A model generated the notes under the pieces. The model saw nothing but the letters and a program-made list of their open reading frames with translations, searched no databases and was not told the DNA's origin. This document shows positions 35,244 to 43,091 of a stretch of DNA of 64,000 nucleotides, piece after piece; within the stretch, counting starts at the first letter, position 1; each line of letters begins with the position of its first letter. The stretch covers positions 69,528 to 133,527 of the forward strand of contig CAZKTE010000001.1 in assembly GCA_964555625.1 (NCBI GenBank), read 5' to 3'. Position numbers and translations under genes: made by a program. The stretch is from CAZJKE01 sp964555625. GTDB taxonomy: Bacteria; Planctomycetota; Phycisphaerae; Phycisphaerales; SM1A02.

Positions 35244-35830
35244 GATGCTGTTGCCTCCGTCGCCTGAGCTTCCTCGGCCTCGGCGGACTCCTCGGCCTCA
35301 GGTGCCTCGCTTGGTGCGTGTGTGATCTCAGGACGCGTCGCGTCGATCTCGACGCCCCGCAGCGCTGCGATCTGTTCGCGCGAGCGGAGCTTGCCGAGCC
35401 CGTCGAGTACGGCCTTGACGAGGTTCTTGGGGTTCGTCGATCCGTATGACTTGGTCATGCAGTCGGTCACGCCCACCAGTTCCAGCACGGCACGCACGGC
35501 CGCGCCGGCGATGACGCCGGTGCCCGGTGCCGCTGGAACGAGCCGGACCTTGCAGGCACCGAACGTTCCGTTGACTTCGTGGGGAATCGTCGACCCCACA
35601 AGTGGGAAGAGCCGCATCGCCCGTCGCGCCTTCTTCTGCGCCTTCTCGATGGCAGGTGGCACCTGATTGGCCTTTCCGTACCCGATGCCTACGCGACCGT
35701 CGCGGTCACCGGTGACCACCAGCGATGAGAAGCTGAAGCGCCGACCACCCTTGACGGTGGCGGCGGTGCGATAGACGCCCACTGTCGTGGACTCGATCCC
35801 GGATGTGTCTACTTCGTACTTCCTGGCCAT
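35240..35830 (-). CDS. rpsE: 30S ribosomal protein S5
   Basis: Small-subunit protein important for accuracy and helicase activity at the mRNA entry. The 196 residues contain the double-stranded RNA-binding-like N-domain (VKGGRRFSFSSLVVTGDRDG, GIGYGKANQVPPAIEKAQK) and the C-domain (PAAPGTGVIAGAAVRAVLEL, DCMTKSYGSTNPKNLVKA). A 25-residue acidic end (SEAPEAEESAEAEEAQATEA) is extra compared with E. coli. It overlaps rplO by 4 bases. Confidence 0.96.
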   Translation of the reverse strand: MARKYEVDTSGIESTTVGVYRTAATVKGGRRFSFSSLVVTGDRDGRVGIGYGKANQVPPAIEKAQKKARRAMRLFPLVGSTIPHEVNGTFGACKVRLVPAAPGTGVIAGAAVRAVLELVGVTDCMTKSYGSTNPKNLVKAVLDGLGKLRSREQIAALRGVEIDATRPEITHAPSEAPEAEESAEAEEAQATEATAS

Positions 35831-35846
35831 GACTCGCTCTCGTTCC

Positions 35847-36209
35847 TCAGAAGGACAGGCCGCCCTCCCTCGCCGCGTCGGCGAGGGCCTTGACCCGACC
35901 GTGATACCTGTACCCGTTGCGATCGAAGACCACGTTGTTAACGCCGGCCTCCTTCACCTTCTTGGCAATGCGCTTGCCGACCTCGGTCGCCGCCTCGCAA
36001 TTTCCACCGGCGGCAAGACGACCGCCCTTCTCGATGCTTGAGGCGGTTGCGATCGTGCGTCCAGAGGTGTCATCCACCACCTGCACGTAGATCTGCTTGA
36101 GGGATCGCCGCACCGTCATGCGCGGGCGATCTGGCATGCCGAAGACCCGCTTGCGAATACCGCGTCGACGGCGAATGTGGCGTGCGTGCTTTGATTCAAC
36201 TCGGTTCAT
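35847..36209 (-). CDS. rplR: 50S ribosomal protein L18
   Basis: 5S rRNA-binding protein of the central protuberance. The 120 residues are typical: basic N-terminus (RRRGIRKRVFGMPDRPRMTV), KQIYVQVVDDTSGRTIATAS, and VVFDRNGYRYHGRVKALADA at the end. It sits 16 bases before rpsE. Confidence 0.97.
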   Translation of the reverse strand: MNRVESKHARHIRRRRGIRKRVFGMPDRPRMTVRRSLKQIYVQVVDDTSGRTIATASSIEKGGRLAAGGNCEAATEVGKRIAKKVKEAGVNNVVFDRNGYRYHGRVKALADAAREGGLSF

Positions 36210-36230
36210 TGCTCGTGCCTTCCCCCTCGA

Positions 36231-36791
36231 TCAGACCCCGAAGGCCTTGCCCTGCTTGCGGATGATGACCTCGTCGTGATACATGATTCCCTTGCCGTTG
36301 TATGGCTCGGGTGGTCGCTTGGAGCGGATCTCCGCAGCGAACTGGCCGACGGCCTGCTTGTCTGCGCCGGTCACCGTTACAGCCGTGTTCTTCTCCACAT
36401 CGAACGTCACGCCCGCAGGCGCCTCGATGGTGACGGGATGGCAGAAGCCGATGTTGAGGACAATGTTCTGGCCCTGGGCCTGAGCGTTCCAACCGACGCC
36501 GACGATGTTGAGCTTCTTGGTGAAGCCCTGCGAGGCGCCCACGACCATGCCGTTGATGCGAGAACGCACCGTGCCCCAGAAGGCGCGGGACTCGCGGCTC
36601 TCGTCGCCCTCGCCGGCGACCGTGCAGACCACCTGCTTGCCGGCCTCGTCGTGCTCCACGGCGATCTCGGGCCGCCACTGGTAGGTGAGATTGCCCTTGG
36701 GGCCCTTCACCTCGATGGTGCGCGTCCCCTGGTCGAGTCGAACCTCGAGACCGGAGGGAACAGGAATTGGTTGACTGCCTATGCGAGACAT
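36231..36791 (-). CDS. rplF: 50S ribosomal protein L6
   Basis: Binds the base of the L7/L12 stalk and the sarcin-ricin region. The 186 residues start MSRIGSQPIPVPSGLEV and have the family sequence GVGWNAQAQGQNIVLNIGF near 95 and RPPEPYNGKGIMYHDE near 150. I use the ATG at 36791 rather than the longer frame, which overlaps rpsH and lacks conservation. Confidence 0.97.
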   Translation of the reverse strand: MSRIGSQPIPVPSGLEVRLDQGTRTIEVKGPKGNLTYQWRPEIAVEHDEAGKQVVCTVAGEGDESRESRAFWGTVRSRINGMVVGASQGFTKKLNIVGVGWNAQAQGQNIVLNIGFCHPVTIEAPAGVTFDVEKNTAVTVTGADKQAVGQFAAEIRSKRPPEPYNGKGIMYHDEVIIRKQGKAFGV

Positions 36792-36801
36792 GTTGCTTCC
36801 C

Positions 36802-37200
36802 TCAGGCCACCGTGGCGACGACCTCGCCACCGACCCGTTCCTTCCTGCAGCGACGATCGCTCATGACTCCCTGGCTCGTGGAGACGATGGCGATGCCCAG
36901 GCCGCCAAGCGGCGCGGGCAGGTCCTCGACCCCGTTGTAGATCCGACGCCCGGGCTTGGACGCTCGGTCGATCTGCGTGATCGCCGGCTCACCGCGATCG
37001 CCGTATCGCAGATTCACATCGAGGCGACCTTGGGGGCCCTCTTCGACGACATCGAACCCGTCGATGAATCCCTCGTCGGCGAGCACCTGGGCCACGCCAC
37101 GATTGAGCTTGTTGTTCAAACACGCAACCGACGGCGCGTGATTGCGCACCGCGTTGCGGATGCGTGTGAGCATGTCGGCTGTCAAGTCCTGTTGAGACAT
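36802..37200 (-). CDS. rpsH: 30S ribosomal protein S8
   Basis: Primary 16S rRNA-binding protein of the platform, and in E. coli the spc operon repressor. The 132 residues: MSQQDLTADMLTRIRNAVRN, RYIYNGVEDLP-type segment RRIYNGVEDLPAPLGGLGIA near 86, and IVSTSQGVMSDRRCRKERVG near 105, with the conserved STxxG(V)MxxR motif. Confidence 0.97.
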   Translation of the reverse strand: MSQQDLTADMLTRIRNAVRNHAPSVACLNNKLNRGVAQVLADEGFIDGFDVVEEGPQGRLDVNLRYGDRGEPAITQIDRASKPGRRIYNGVEDLPAPLGGLGIAIVSTSQGVMSDRRCRKERVGGEVVATVA

Positions 37201-37240
37201 CTCGAACTCCGTGGTTCGCGGCTGACGCCGCGCGGGGGGG

Positions 37241-37426
37241 TTACCAGCTTGCCTTTCGCATTCCGGGAATCTTGCCTTCCAGCGCGAGCTGGCGAAGCAC
37301 TATGCGACTGACACCGAACTTTCGGTAGACGCCGCGGCTCCGACCGGTGATCTGGCACCGGTTCTTCCTGCGCGATGAGAACTTGGGCTCTCTCTTCATG
37401 CGGGCAAATGTTCGCTTGCTGGCCAT
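37241..37426 (-). CDS. rpsN: 30S ribosomal protein S14, short form without zinc ligands
   Basis: Head protein of the small subunit. At 61 residues it has the length and layout of the zinc-binding short form (MASKRTFARMKREPKFSSRR, ending GKIPGMRKASW). Of the four ligands expected at 24, 27, 40 and 43, only C24 remains (RCQIT; VSRIV), the others being Thr, Ser and Val. Zinc-free S14 proteins I know of are usually longer (about 89-101 residues), so a short zinc-free S14 is unusual. It lies 9 bases after rplE and 40 before rpsH. Confidence 0.95.
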   Translation of the reverse strand: MASKRTFARMKREPKFSSRRKNRCQITGRSRGVYRKFGVSRIVLRQLALEGKIPGMRKASW

Positions 37427-37435
37427 CTGCTGTCC

Positions 37436-38014
37436 TTACTCCTCGTCCCGCCGAAACGGCATGCCCAGCCCATCGAGCAGGAAGCGGCTGCGCTCGGGCG
37501 TCGAGTCTTCGAAGACGAGATTGATGTTCATGCCATGGGTGAAGTTCACCTCGCCCATGTTGATCTCGGGCCAGACCGCCTGCTCGGTCAGTCCCATCGA
37601 GTAGTTCCCGGCGCCGTCGAACGACGTGTCGCTGAGCCCACGGAAGTCCTTGATGCGCGGCACCGCCAGGTTGATCAGGCGATCGAGGAAGTGCCACATC
37701 CGATCCCCGCGGAGCGTGACCATGTAGGCCGACGGCGAGCCCTCGCGAACATTGAAGTTCGAGACGGACTTGCGGGCGAGCACCATGACCGGCCGCTGGC
37801 CCGTGATCGTCGTCAGCGTGGAGGTCACCGTGTCGGCGATCTCCTGCTTGAGCTTCTGGGTGTCGAGGAACCGCCCGATGCCGCAGTTGACGATGATCTT
37901 CGAGAGCGACGGCGCCTCGAGGACATTGGAGAGCCCGAACTCCTCGAGCAGCTTTGGGCGCACCGTCTCCTCGTAGAGGGCGGCGAGTGTCGGCTTTTCT
38001 GTCGTGGCAACCAT
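37436..38014 (-). CDS. rplE: 50S ribosomal protein L5
   Basis: Binds 5S rRNA and contacts the P-site tRNA and S13. The 192 residues: LSKIIVNCGIGRFLDTQKLK near 37, TLTTITGQRPVMVLARKSVS near 67, VTLRGDRMWHFLDRLINLAV near 99, DFRGLSDTSFDGAGNYSMGL near 123. Nothing unusual. Confidence 0.97.
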   Translation of the reverse strand: MVATTEKPTLAALYEETVRPKLLEEFGLSNVLEAPSLSKIIVNCGIGRFLDTQKLKQEIADTVTSTLTTITGQRPVMVLARKSVSNFNVREGSPSAYMVTLRGDRMWHFLDRLINLAVPRIKDFRGLSDTSFDGAGNYSMGLTEQAVWPEINMGEVNFTHGMNINLVFEDSTPERSRFLLDGLGMPFRRDEE

Positions 38015-38023
38015 CAGTCGTTC

Positions 38024-38383
38024 CTACTTGGAGGCCTCGGCGGATCGAATCTCGCCCAGCACCTTCACCACCATCTTGCCCTTGTCGTCGCGGGCGACGC
38101 CCAGGCGCACCTTCGACCCGTCATCGCGGGTCTCGAAGCGAACGCGGGCGGGATTGCCTTCGACGACCGGGCTTACATTGCTTGCGTGGATGGACATCTC
38201 GCTTCGAAGTTGGCCACCCTTGGGATTGGCCTGGGAGGGCTTGATGTTGCGTGTCCGCACGTTCACTCCCTTGACGATGACGCGGCCGGTCTTCGTGATG
38301 ACGCGCAGCACCTCGCCGACGGCACCCTTCTCGTTGCCGGCGGTCACCATGACCGTGTCACCCTTTCGTACGTGCTTTGGCAT
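38024..38383 (-). CDS. rplX: 50S ribosomal protein L24
   Basis: Assembly-initiator protein with a KOW motif (KHVRKGDTVMVTAGNEKGAV near 3, GRVIVKGVNVRTRNIKPSQA near 33). The 119-residue length is slightly more than E. coli, with a C-terminal strand (GKMVVKVLGEIRSAEASK). Its start overlaps the rplN stop by one base (TGATG). Confidence 0.97.
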   Translation of the reverse strand: MPKHVRKGDTVMVTAGNEKGAVGEVLRVITKTGRVIVKGVNVRTRNIKPSQANPKGGQLRSEMSIHASNVSPVVEGNPARVRFETRDDGSKVRLGVARDDKGKMVVKVLGEIRSAEASK

Positions 38384-38769
38384 CAGACGACCTCCGAGGC
38401 AAGTGAAACGATCTTCATGTACGACTGCTCGCGAAGCTCACGGGCCACGGCGCCGAAGATGCGGGTCCCGGTGGGATTCCCGTCTTCGCCGATGAGCACG
38501 CAGGCGTTCGAGTCGAATCGCACGTACGACCCATCCTTGCGGCGGGTCGGATACTTGGTGCGAACGATAACGGCGCGGACCTTGTCACCCTGCTTCACCT
38601 GGGCGTTCGGGAGCGCCTTCTTCACGGCACAGACGATTCGATCACCGACGCCGACGGCGCGGCGGGTGTAGCGGCCACGGGCGGTCGACCCGCCGAGCAC
38701 GCCGATGACGTGCACGATGCGAGCACCGCTGTTGTCTGCAACCTCTAGTCTGGATTCCTTCTGAATCAT
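38383..38769 (-). CDS. rplN: 50S ribosomal protein L14
   Basis: Subunit-interface protein (bridges B5/B8). The 128 residues: MIQKESRLEVADNSGARIVH, VKQGDKVRAVIVRTKYPTRR near 58, RFDSNACVLIGEDGNPTGTR near 83, IFGAVARELR. Order rpsQ-rplN-rplX is standard. Confidence 0.97.
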   Translation of the reverse strand: MIQKESRLEVADNSGARIVHVIGVLGGSTARGRYTRRAVGVGDRIVCAVKKALPNAQVKQGDKVRAVIVRTKYPTRRKDGSYVRFDSNACVLIGEDGNPTGTRIFGAVARELREQSYMKIVSLASEVV

Positions 38770-38784
38770 CGTCGATGTCCCTTG

Positions 38785-39063
38785 TCAGGCCTTCGCAGCC
38801 TCGATCACGCGGGTCAGCGCCCACGACTTGGTCTTGGAGATCGGTCGGCACTCGGCAATCTCCACGCGGTCGCCGACCTTCGACTCGTTCTGCTCGTCGT
38901 GTACGTGCAGCACGGTCCGGCGGCGGATGTACTTGCCGTACTTGGGGTGCTTGGCCGAGAACTGGATGACGACCTTGCGCGTCTTGTCACGCGCATCGCT
39001 TGCGACGATGCCGACGCGGCGAGGTGCGGTATCCGAGATCTTGATGTCCTTCGTGTGACTCAC
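38785..39063 (-). CDS. rpsQ: 30S ribosomal protein S17
   Basis: 16S rRNA-binding OB-fold protein. From the GTG at 39063 it has 92 residues (SHTKDIKISDTAPRRVGIVA, HPKYGKYIRRRTVLHVHDEQ, VGDRVEIAECRPISKTKSWA). I prefer this GTG to the first codon of the longer frame at 39105, because AGGTGGA lies about 7 bases upstream, the length then matches the family and overlap with rpmC is avoided. Confidence 0.95.
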   Translation of the reverse strand: MSHTKDIKISDTAPRRVGIVASDARDKTRKVVIQFSAKHPKYGKYIRRRTVLHVHDEQNESKVGDRVEIAECRPISKTKSWALTRVIEAAKA

Positions 39064-39088
39064 TGCTTCATCCACCTGTTCATTGACT

Positions 39089-39289
39089 TCACGATGCCGC
39101 GGCACCTGCGCGGACGGTCTGCTCGCTCAGCAGCCGCGCGATGTCCTTCTTGATCTTCGCGAACTGCGAGGTGTCCTGGATCTTCTCGGTCACGGCCTGC
39201 GTGCGAAGCTCGAAGAGCTTTCTGCGCAGGTTCCCGACCTCAATGGCCAGTTCCTCGTCGCCAAGCTTGTGTACTTCTCGTGCCTTCAT
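39089..39289 (-). CDS. rpmC: 50S ribosomal protein L29
   Basis: A two-helix protein near the tunnel exit, next to L23. The 66 residues: MKAREVHKLGDEELAIEVGN, LRRKLFELRTQAVTEKIQDT, KIKKDIARLLSEQ. It is between rplP and rpsQ as usual. Confidence 0.96.
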   Translation of the reverse strand: MKAREVHKLGDEELAIEVGNLRRKLFELRTQAVTEKIQDTSQFAKIKKDIARLLSEQTVRAGAAAS

Positions 39290-39319
39290 CTCGAATACTG
39301 CCTCTCGTGCATCCCCGCC

Positions 39320-39739
39320 TCAGACGGAGAGCCTCCGGCCGACGAAGCGACAACGCACGGGCATCTTGTGTGCGATGCGCGCCAGTGCCTGCTTGGCCAT
39401 GTCCTTGCTGACTCCACTGATCTCAAAGAGCATGGTTCCGGGCTTCACGCGTGCCGCCCAGAAGTCCGTGTCTGCCTTGCCCTTGCCCATGCGAGTCTCG
39501 AGCGGCTTCTTGGAAACCGGCTTGTCCGGGAAGATCCGGATGACGACCTTGCCCTGCCGGCGAAGGAAGTGCTGGGCTGCGATGCGGCCGGCCTCGACCT
39601 GGCGCGCAGTCACCCAGTGCGCATCGAGCGACTGCAGGCCGAATTCGCCGAAGGCGACGTAGTTTCCGCGCGTGGCGTTGCCCTTGAGGCGACCACGCTG
39701 TTGCTTGCGGAACTTGACTCTCTTTGGCATCCGGGGCAT
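39320..39739 (-). CDS. rplP: 50S ribosomal protein L16
   Basis: Lies at the A-site entrance of the large subunit. The 139 residues: MPRMPKRVKFRKQQRGRLKG, FGEFGLQSLDAHWVTARQVE, KVVIRIFPDKPVSKKPLETR, MGKGKADTDFWAARVKPG. Standard length and position. Confidence 0.97.
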   Translation of the reverse strand: MPRMPKRVKFRKQQRGRLKGNATRGNYVAFGEFGLQSLDAHWVTARQVEAGRIAAQHFLRRQGKVVIRIFPDKPVSKKPLETRMGKGKADTDFWAARVKPGTMLFEISGVSKDMAKQALARIAHKMPVRCRFVGRRLSV

Positions 39740-39774
39740 CGGATGAACTCCTGTCCTCTGTCAGTCCCTCGCGG

Positions 39775-40479
39775 TCAACGACGACCACGAGCGCGACCAC
39801 GTGCACCGGCGGCACGCGAGTCTGACTGCTCCTCTTCTGCGTCCGTGTACATACCCTTGTAGATCCACACCTTCACGCCGATGACGCCGTAGGTCGTCAC
39901 CGAGTGGTAGATCGCAAAGTCAACGTTCGCCTGGAGCGTCGACAAGGGAATTGATCCTTCGCGGACCGTGAACTTCCGTGACATCTCGGCTCCACCGAGC
40001 CGACCGGAGACCTGGATGCGGACGCCTCGTGCGCCGTGCTGCATCGCCGCCTCGCCGCGCTGCTTGAGCATGCGGCGGAAGTTTCCGCGCTTCTTCATCT
40101 GCTCGCCGACCGCCTCCGCCACCAGTTGGGCGTCGGTGTCTGGATTCATGACTTCGACGATCTTCACCTGCGCCTTGCGGCCGGTGAGGACCTGGAGGTC
40201 GGCCACCAACTTCTCGATCTCCGAGCCCTTGGGGCCGACGACCAGGCCGGGCCGCGCGGTCTTGACGATGACCGTCAGTTCCTCGCGCGTGCGCTCGATG
40301 ATGATGTCGGACACCGCGGCAAACGGTGGTGTCCGGTTCAGTCGCTGGTCGACGAACTCCCGAATGCGATAGTCCTCGACGAGCAGCTCGGCGAAGAGCG
40401 CCTTGGGCGCGTACCAGCGGGACTTGTGTCCCTCGGTGATGCCGACGCGGAACCCGAATGGGTGGACCTTCTGTCCCAT
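39775..40479 (-). CDS. rpsC: 30S ribosomal protein S3
   Basis: Head protein at the mRNA entry tunnel, with a KH domain. The 234 residues begin MGQKVHPFGFRVGITEGHKS, carry the KH segment VIVKTARPGLVVGPKGSEIE near 69 and the C-terminal half GARGVRIQVSGRLGGAEMSR near 147. The end is a short Arg/Gly/Ala tail (AGARGRARGRR). The ATG at 40479 is one base after the rplV stop. Confidence 0.97.
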   Translation of the reverse strand: MGQKVHPFGFRVGITEGHKSRWYAPKALFAELLVEDYRIREFVDQRLNRTPPFAAVSDIIIERTREELTVIVKTARPGLVVGPKGSEIEKLVADLQVLTGRKAQVKIVEVMNPDTDAQLVAEAVGEQMKKRGNFRRMLKQRGEAAMQHGARGVRIQVSGRLGGAEMSRKFTVREGSIPLSTLQANVDFAIYHSVTTYGVIGVKVWIYKGMYTDAEEEQSDSRAAGARGRARGRR

Positions 40480-40480
40480 G

Positions 40481-40813
40481 TCAGTTGCTCTCCTGCACTG
40501 CCACCACCAGGTGGCTCGTAGGCTTGCGAATCGGGTGGGCACGCCCGCGATCCTTGGGTCGCCAGCGCTTGATGACCGGGCCCTCGTCGACGCGGGACTC
40601 GCAGACGACCAGGCGCGTCACGTCCGCGTCCTGCTCCTCGGCGTTCGCGATGGCGCTCTGGAGGACGGCCTTCAGGTACCAGGCGGCCCGCTTCTTCGAG
40701 AACTGCAGTTCCGTCATCGCCACGTCCACGCGACGGCCGCGGATCTGGTCGGCGACCAGTCGCGCCTTGCGCGGTGAGATGCGAGCGAAACGATGTATGG
40801 CCTTGTACGTCAT
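40481..40813 (-). CDS. rplV: 50S ribosomal protein L22
   Basis: Lines the peptide exit tunnel with its long hairpin. The 110 residues: MTYKAIHRFARISPRKARLV, TELQFSKKRAAWYLKAVLQS, and IKRWRPKDRGRAHPIRKPTS, the hairpin tip region. The frame stays open for about 300 further codons upstream across rpsS and rplB, but that part is an out-of-frame shadow. The ATG at 40813 lies 8 bases after rpsS. Confidence 0.96.
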   Translation of the reverse strand: MTYKAIHRFARISPRKARLVADQIRGRRVDVAMTELQFSKKRAAWYLKAVLQSAIANAEEQDADVTRLVVCESRVDEGPVIKRWRPKDRGRAHPIRKPTSHLVVAVQESN

Positions 40814-40821
40814 GGCGATCA

Positions 40822-41100
40822 CTAGGTCCGGATGCCTTCCTTCTTGTTCGTATGTCCGCGGAACAGTCGCGTCGGGGCGAACTCCCCGAGCTTGTGCCCG
40901 ACCATGTCCTCGGTGACGAAGACCTCGACGAACGAGCGGCCCGTGTGGACCTCGAACGTATGACCGACGAATTCCGGAACGATCGTGCACGCGCGAGCCC
41001 AGGTGCGAATGGCGCTCTTGCCACCACCTGCAGCCTGCTTCTCCACCTTGCGGTAGAGCTTCTCGTCGACGAACGGTCCCTTTTTGAGTGATCGAGACAT
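40822..41100 (-). CDS. rpsS: 30S ribosomal protein S19
   Basis: Head protein paired with S13. The 92 residues: MSRSLKKGPFVDEKLYRKVE, TWARACTIVPEFVGHTFEVH, FVTEDMVGHKLGEFAPTRLF, all family-typical. Confidence 0.97.
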   Translation of the reverse strand: MSRSLKKGPFVDEKLYRKVEKQAAGGGKSAIRTWARACTIVPEFVGHTFEVHTGRSFVEVFVTEDMVGHKLGEFAPTRLFRGHTNKKEGIRT

Positions 41101-41112
41101 CTATAAAGGTCC

Positions 41113-41967
41113 TCAGAGCTTCAACTGTCCGTACCGCTTGCTCTTGCGACGTCGCAAGATCCGCGCATCTGTCCACTTGCCGCGGCGCCTCGTGCGACCG
41201 CCCTTTGACTTGGTGCCCGACGCGCTGACCGGCTCGCGGCCGCCCTTGGAGCGACCCTCGCCGCCACCGAGCGGGTGGGCGTGGTGGCTCATGGCCACGC
41301 CGCGCACCTTCGGTCGCCGGCCGAGCCATCGATTTCGGCCGGCCTTGCCGAGCTTGACGTTCTGGTGATCGGTGTTCCCCAACTGCCCGATCGTAGCGCG
41401 GCACTCGACGCTGACCTGGCGGATCTCGCCGCTGGGCAGCACGATCGTCGCCCAGCGACCCTCGCGGTTGCTCAGGCGCGCCGCGGCGCCGGCGCTGCGG
41501 CAGATTGCACCGCCCTTGCCCGGCTCGAACTCGATGTTGTGGACCGTCAGGCCCGTGGGAATGTACTTGAGGGGCATGCAGTTGCCGGCCTTGGGCTCCA
41601 CGGCCTCTCTGGCGGAGACGACCACGTCGCCGTCGCTGAGTCCCCGCGGCGAGAGGATGTAGCGCCTCGTACCGTCCTCGTACTGGACGAGCGCGATGTG
41701 ACAACTGCGATTCGGGTCGTACTCGATGCCGACCACCGTCGCGGGCATGCCATCCTTGGTGCGACGGAAGTCGATGCGGCGATAGCGTCGCTTGTGGCCG
41801 CCACCGCGGCCTCTCACCGTGATCTTGCCCTGGTTGTTGCGACCACCCTTCTTGGGCAACGGCTGCAGGAGCGACTTCTCCGGCGTCTTCTTGGTGACCT
41901 CCGCGTGCAGGTTCACCGACGCGTTGCGTCGCCCGGGCGTCGTCGGCTTGTAGATGCGAATCGGCAT
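41113..41967 (-). CDS. rplB: 50S ribosomal protein L2
   Basis: Central large-subunit protein needed for subunit joining and peptidyl transfer. The 284 residues: GKITVRGRGGGHKRRYRRID near 47, GLTVHNIEFEPGKGGAICRS near 138, and the peptidyl-transferase-near loop AMSHHAHPLGGGEGRSKGG near 225. The loop keeps the key His-Pro but has Leu where most bacteria have the second His (HPHGGG). I start at ATG 41967 (MPIRIYKPTTPGRRNASVNL). Confidence 0.97.
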   Translation of the reverse strand: MPIRIYKPTTPGRRNASVNLHAEVTKKTPEKSLLQPLPKKGGRNNQGKITVRGRGGGHKRRYRRIDFRRTKDGMPATVVGIEYDPNRSCHIALVQYEDGTRRYILSPRGLSDGDVVVSAREAVEPKAGNCMPLKYIPTGLTVHNIEFEPGKGGAICRSAGAAARLSNREGRWATIVLPSGEIRQVSVECRATIGQLGNTDHQNVKLGKAGRNRWLGRRPKVRGVAMSHHAHPLGGGEGRSKGGREPVSASGTKSKGGRTRRRGKWTDARILRRRKSKRYGQLKL

Positions 41968-41992
41968 GGTGTCTCTCTCGCGGCGCCTCCTC

Positions 41993-42271
41993 TTAGAAGA
42001 GCTCGATGCGATCCTCCGCATGTACCTTCACGATGGCGTGCTTGATGTTGCCGACCTGAAACCATCCATGGCGGTTGCGACGCCTATTGCCCTTGCGCAC
42101 CTGCGTGGCAACTGACAAGACGCGCACGCCGTAGATCTCCTCCACTGCGCGGCGAATGTCGCCCTTGTTGCAGCGGCGATCAACCTCGAAGGCGTAGCGG
42201 TTGTGCTCGCTGGCCTCGTGGGTGGTCTTCTCTGTGACCAGGGGGCGTCGAAGGACCGTCGTCGCTTCCAT
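41993..42271 (-). CDS. rplW: 50S ribosomal protein L23
   Basis: Tunnel-exit protein that docks SRP and trigger factor. The 92 residues: TTVLRRPLVTEKTTHEASEH, NRYAFEVDRRCNKGDIRRAV, EEIYGVRVLSVATQVRKG. Its start overlaps the last base of rplD. Confidence 0.97.
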   Translation of the reverse strand: MEATTVLRRPLVTEKTTHEASEHNRYAFEVDRRCNKGDIRRAVEEIYGVRVLSVATQVRKGNRRRNRHGWFQVGNIKHAIVKVHAEDRIELF

Positions 42272-42921
42272 CAGGCGGCCTCCTCCTGCGTCAGGGCTGA
42301 TCCGTCAAGGAACGCCTCGAGCGATGCACGGTCCACGACCAGATAGCGATGATTGAGGAGCTCGAAGACGTTGAGTTGATCGATGCGGATCGTGTCGACG
42401 TCGGAGAGGTTGCGAGCGGAGAGTGCCGCGTTTCGATTCTCGCTGCCCAGTGCGACCAGGCAGCTGCGATCGATGCCGACCGCGTCGAGCACCGACTTGA
42501 AGGCGCTCGTGCCTGGCGCGTCGAACTGAAGGTCGTCGAAGACCTTTACCTCGCTGTCGACGAGTTTGGCCAGCAGCGCGTTGCGATTTGCAAGGCGCCT
42601 CATCTTGCGCGGCATGCCCTTCCGGAAGGCCTCGTGGCCACGGGTCTTGGCAAAGCACACGCCGCCACCGCGCCGGATGTTGGTCCGGACGGTGCCCATG
42701 CGGGCATTGCCGGTCCCCTTCTGGCGAAACAGCTTCCTGGTCGATCCCTCGACCTTGGAGCGACCGCGCGTGCGGGCAGAGCCCTGGCGGCGGTTGGAAT
42801 GGAACATGACGTACGCCTGCTTGAGCAGTGCGTGTCGTACTTCTCCCCCGAGTGCAGCCTCGTCGACGCTCACTGCATCGACCTGCTTGCCCTTCTTGTC
42901 ATATACGGGAAGTTCGATCAT
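42271..42921 (-). CDS. rplD: 50S ribosomal protein L4
   Basis: Tunnel protein and, in E. coli, repressor of the S10 operon. The 216 residues begin MIELPVYDKKGKQVDAVSVD; the tunnel loop region reads RGRSKVEGSTRKLFRQKGTG, NARMGTVRTNIRRGGGVCFA; the C-terminal domain ends SLEAFLDGSALTQEEAA. The ATG at 42921 is preceded by a 170-base spacer after rplC, unusually long inside this cluster and rich in hairpins. Confidence 0.97.
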   Translation of the reverse strand: MIELPVYDKKGKQVDAVSVDEAALGGEVRHALLKQAYVMFHSNRRQGSARTRGRSKVEGSTRKLFRQKGTGNARMGTVRTNIRRGGGVCFAKTRGHEAFRKGMPRKMRRLANRNALLAKLVDSEVKVFDDLQFDAPGTSAFKSVLDAVGIDRSCLVALGSENRNAALSARNLSDVDTIRIDQLNVFELLNHRYLVVDRASLEAFLDGSALTQEEAA

Positions 42922-43091
42922 CGCTTCATCACCTAAAGACGGTTCTCCGTCACGTCGCCTCGTTCTCCGCGTCGCGGTCCGGACCACGCTTGGTCCAGGG
43001 TGCGCCGGGTAGAACTCGACTCGGCGGGGTTCCTCGCTGTCTTGATCACCCGGTTCCCTGTGGGCCCTGGCGATCCGCCGGCTGATTTCGA
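42922..43091 (-). promoter_or_regulatory. Structured rplC-rplD spacer, possible regulatory leader
   Basis: A 170-base non-coding stretch in an operon where most spacers are 0-40 bases. GCTGAT-ttcg-ATCAGC (43081-43096 on the plus strand, spanning the rplC stop) and GGACCA-cgct-TGGTCC (42981-42996) are perfect 6-bp hairpins with 4-base loops. It could be an L4 autoregulatory site, an RNA processing site or an internal attenuator. No obvious -10/-35 pair is seen. Confidence 0.35.

Noticed and set aside
40814..41704. Long open frame continuing upstream of rplV on the minus strand, about 297 codons
   Set aside because: It lies over rpsS and rplB in another frame and its translation is Arg/Gly/Pro-rich without family similarity; only the rplV part is real.
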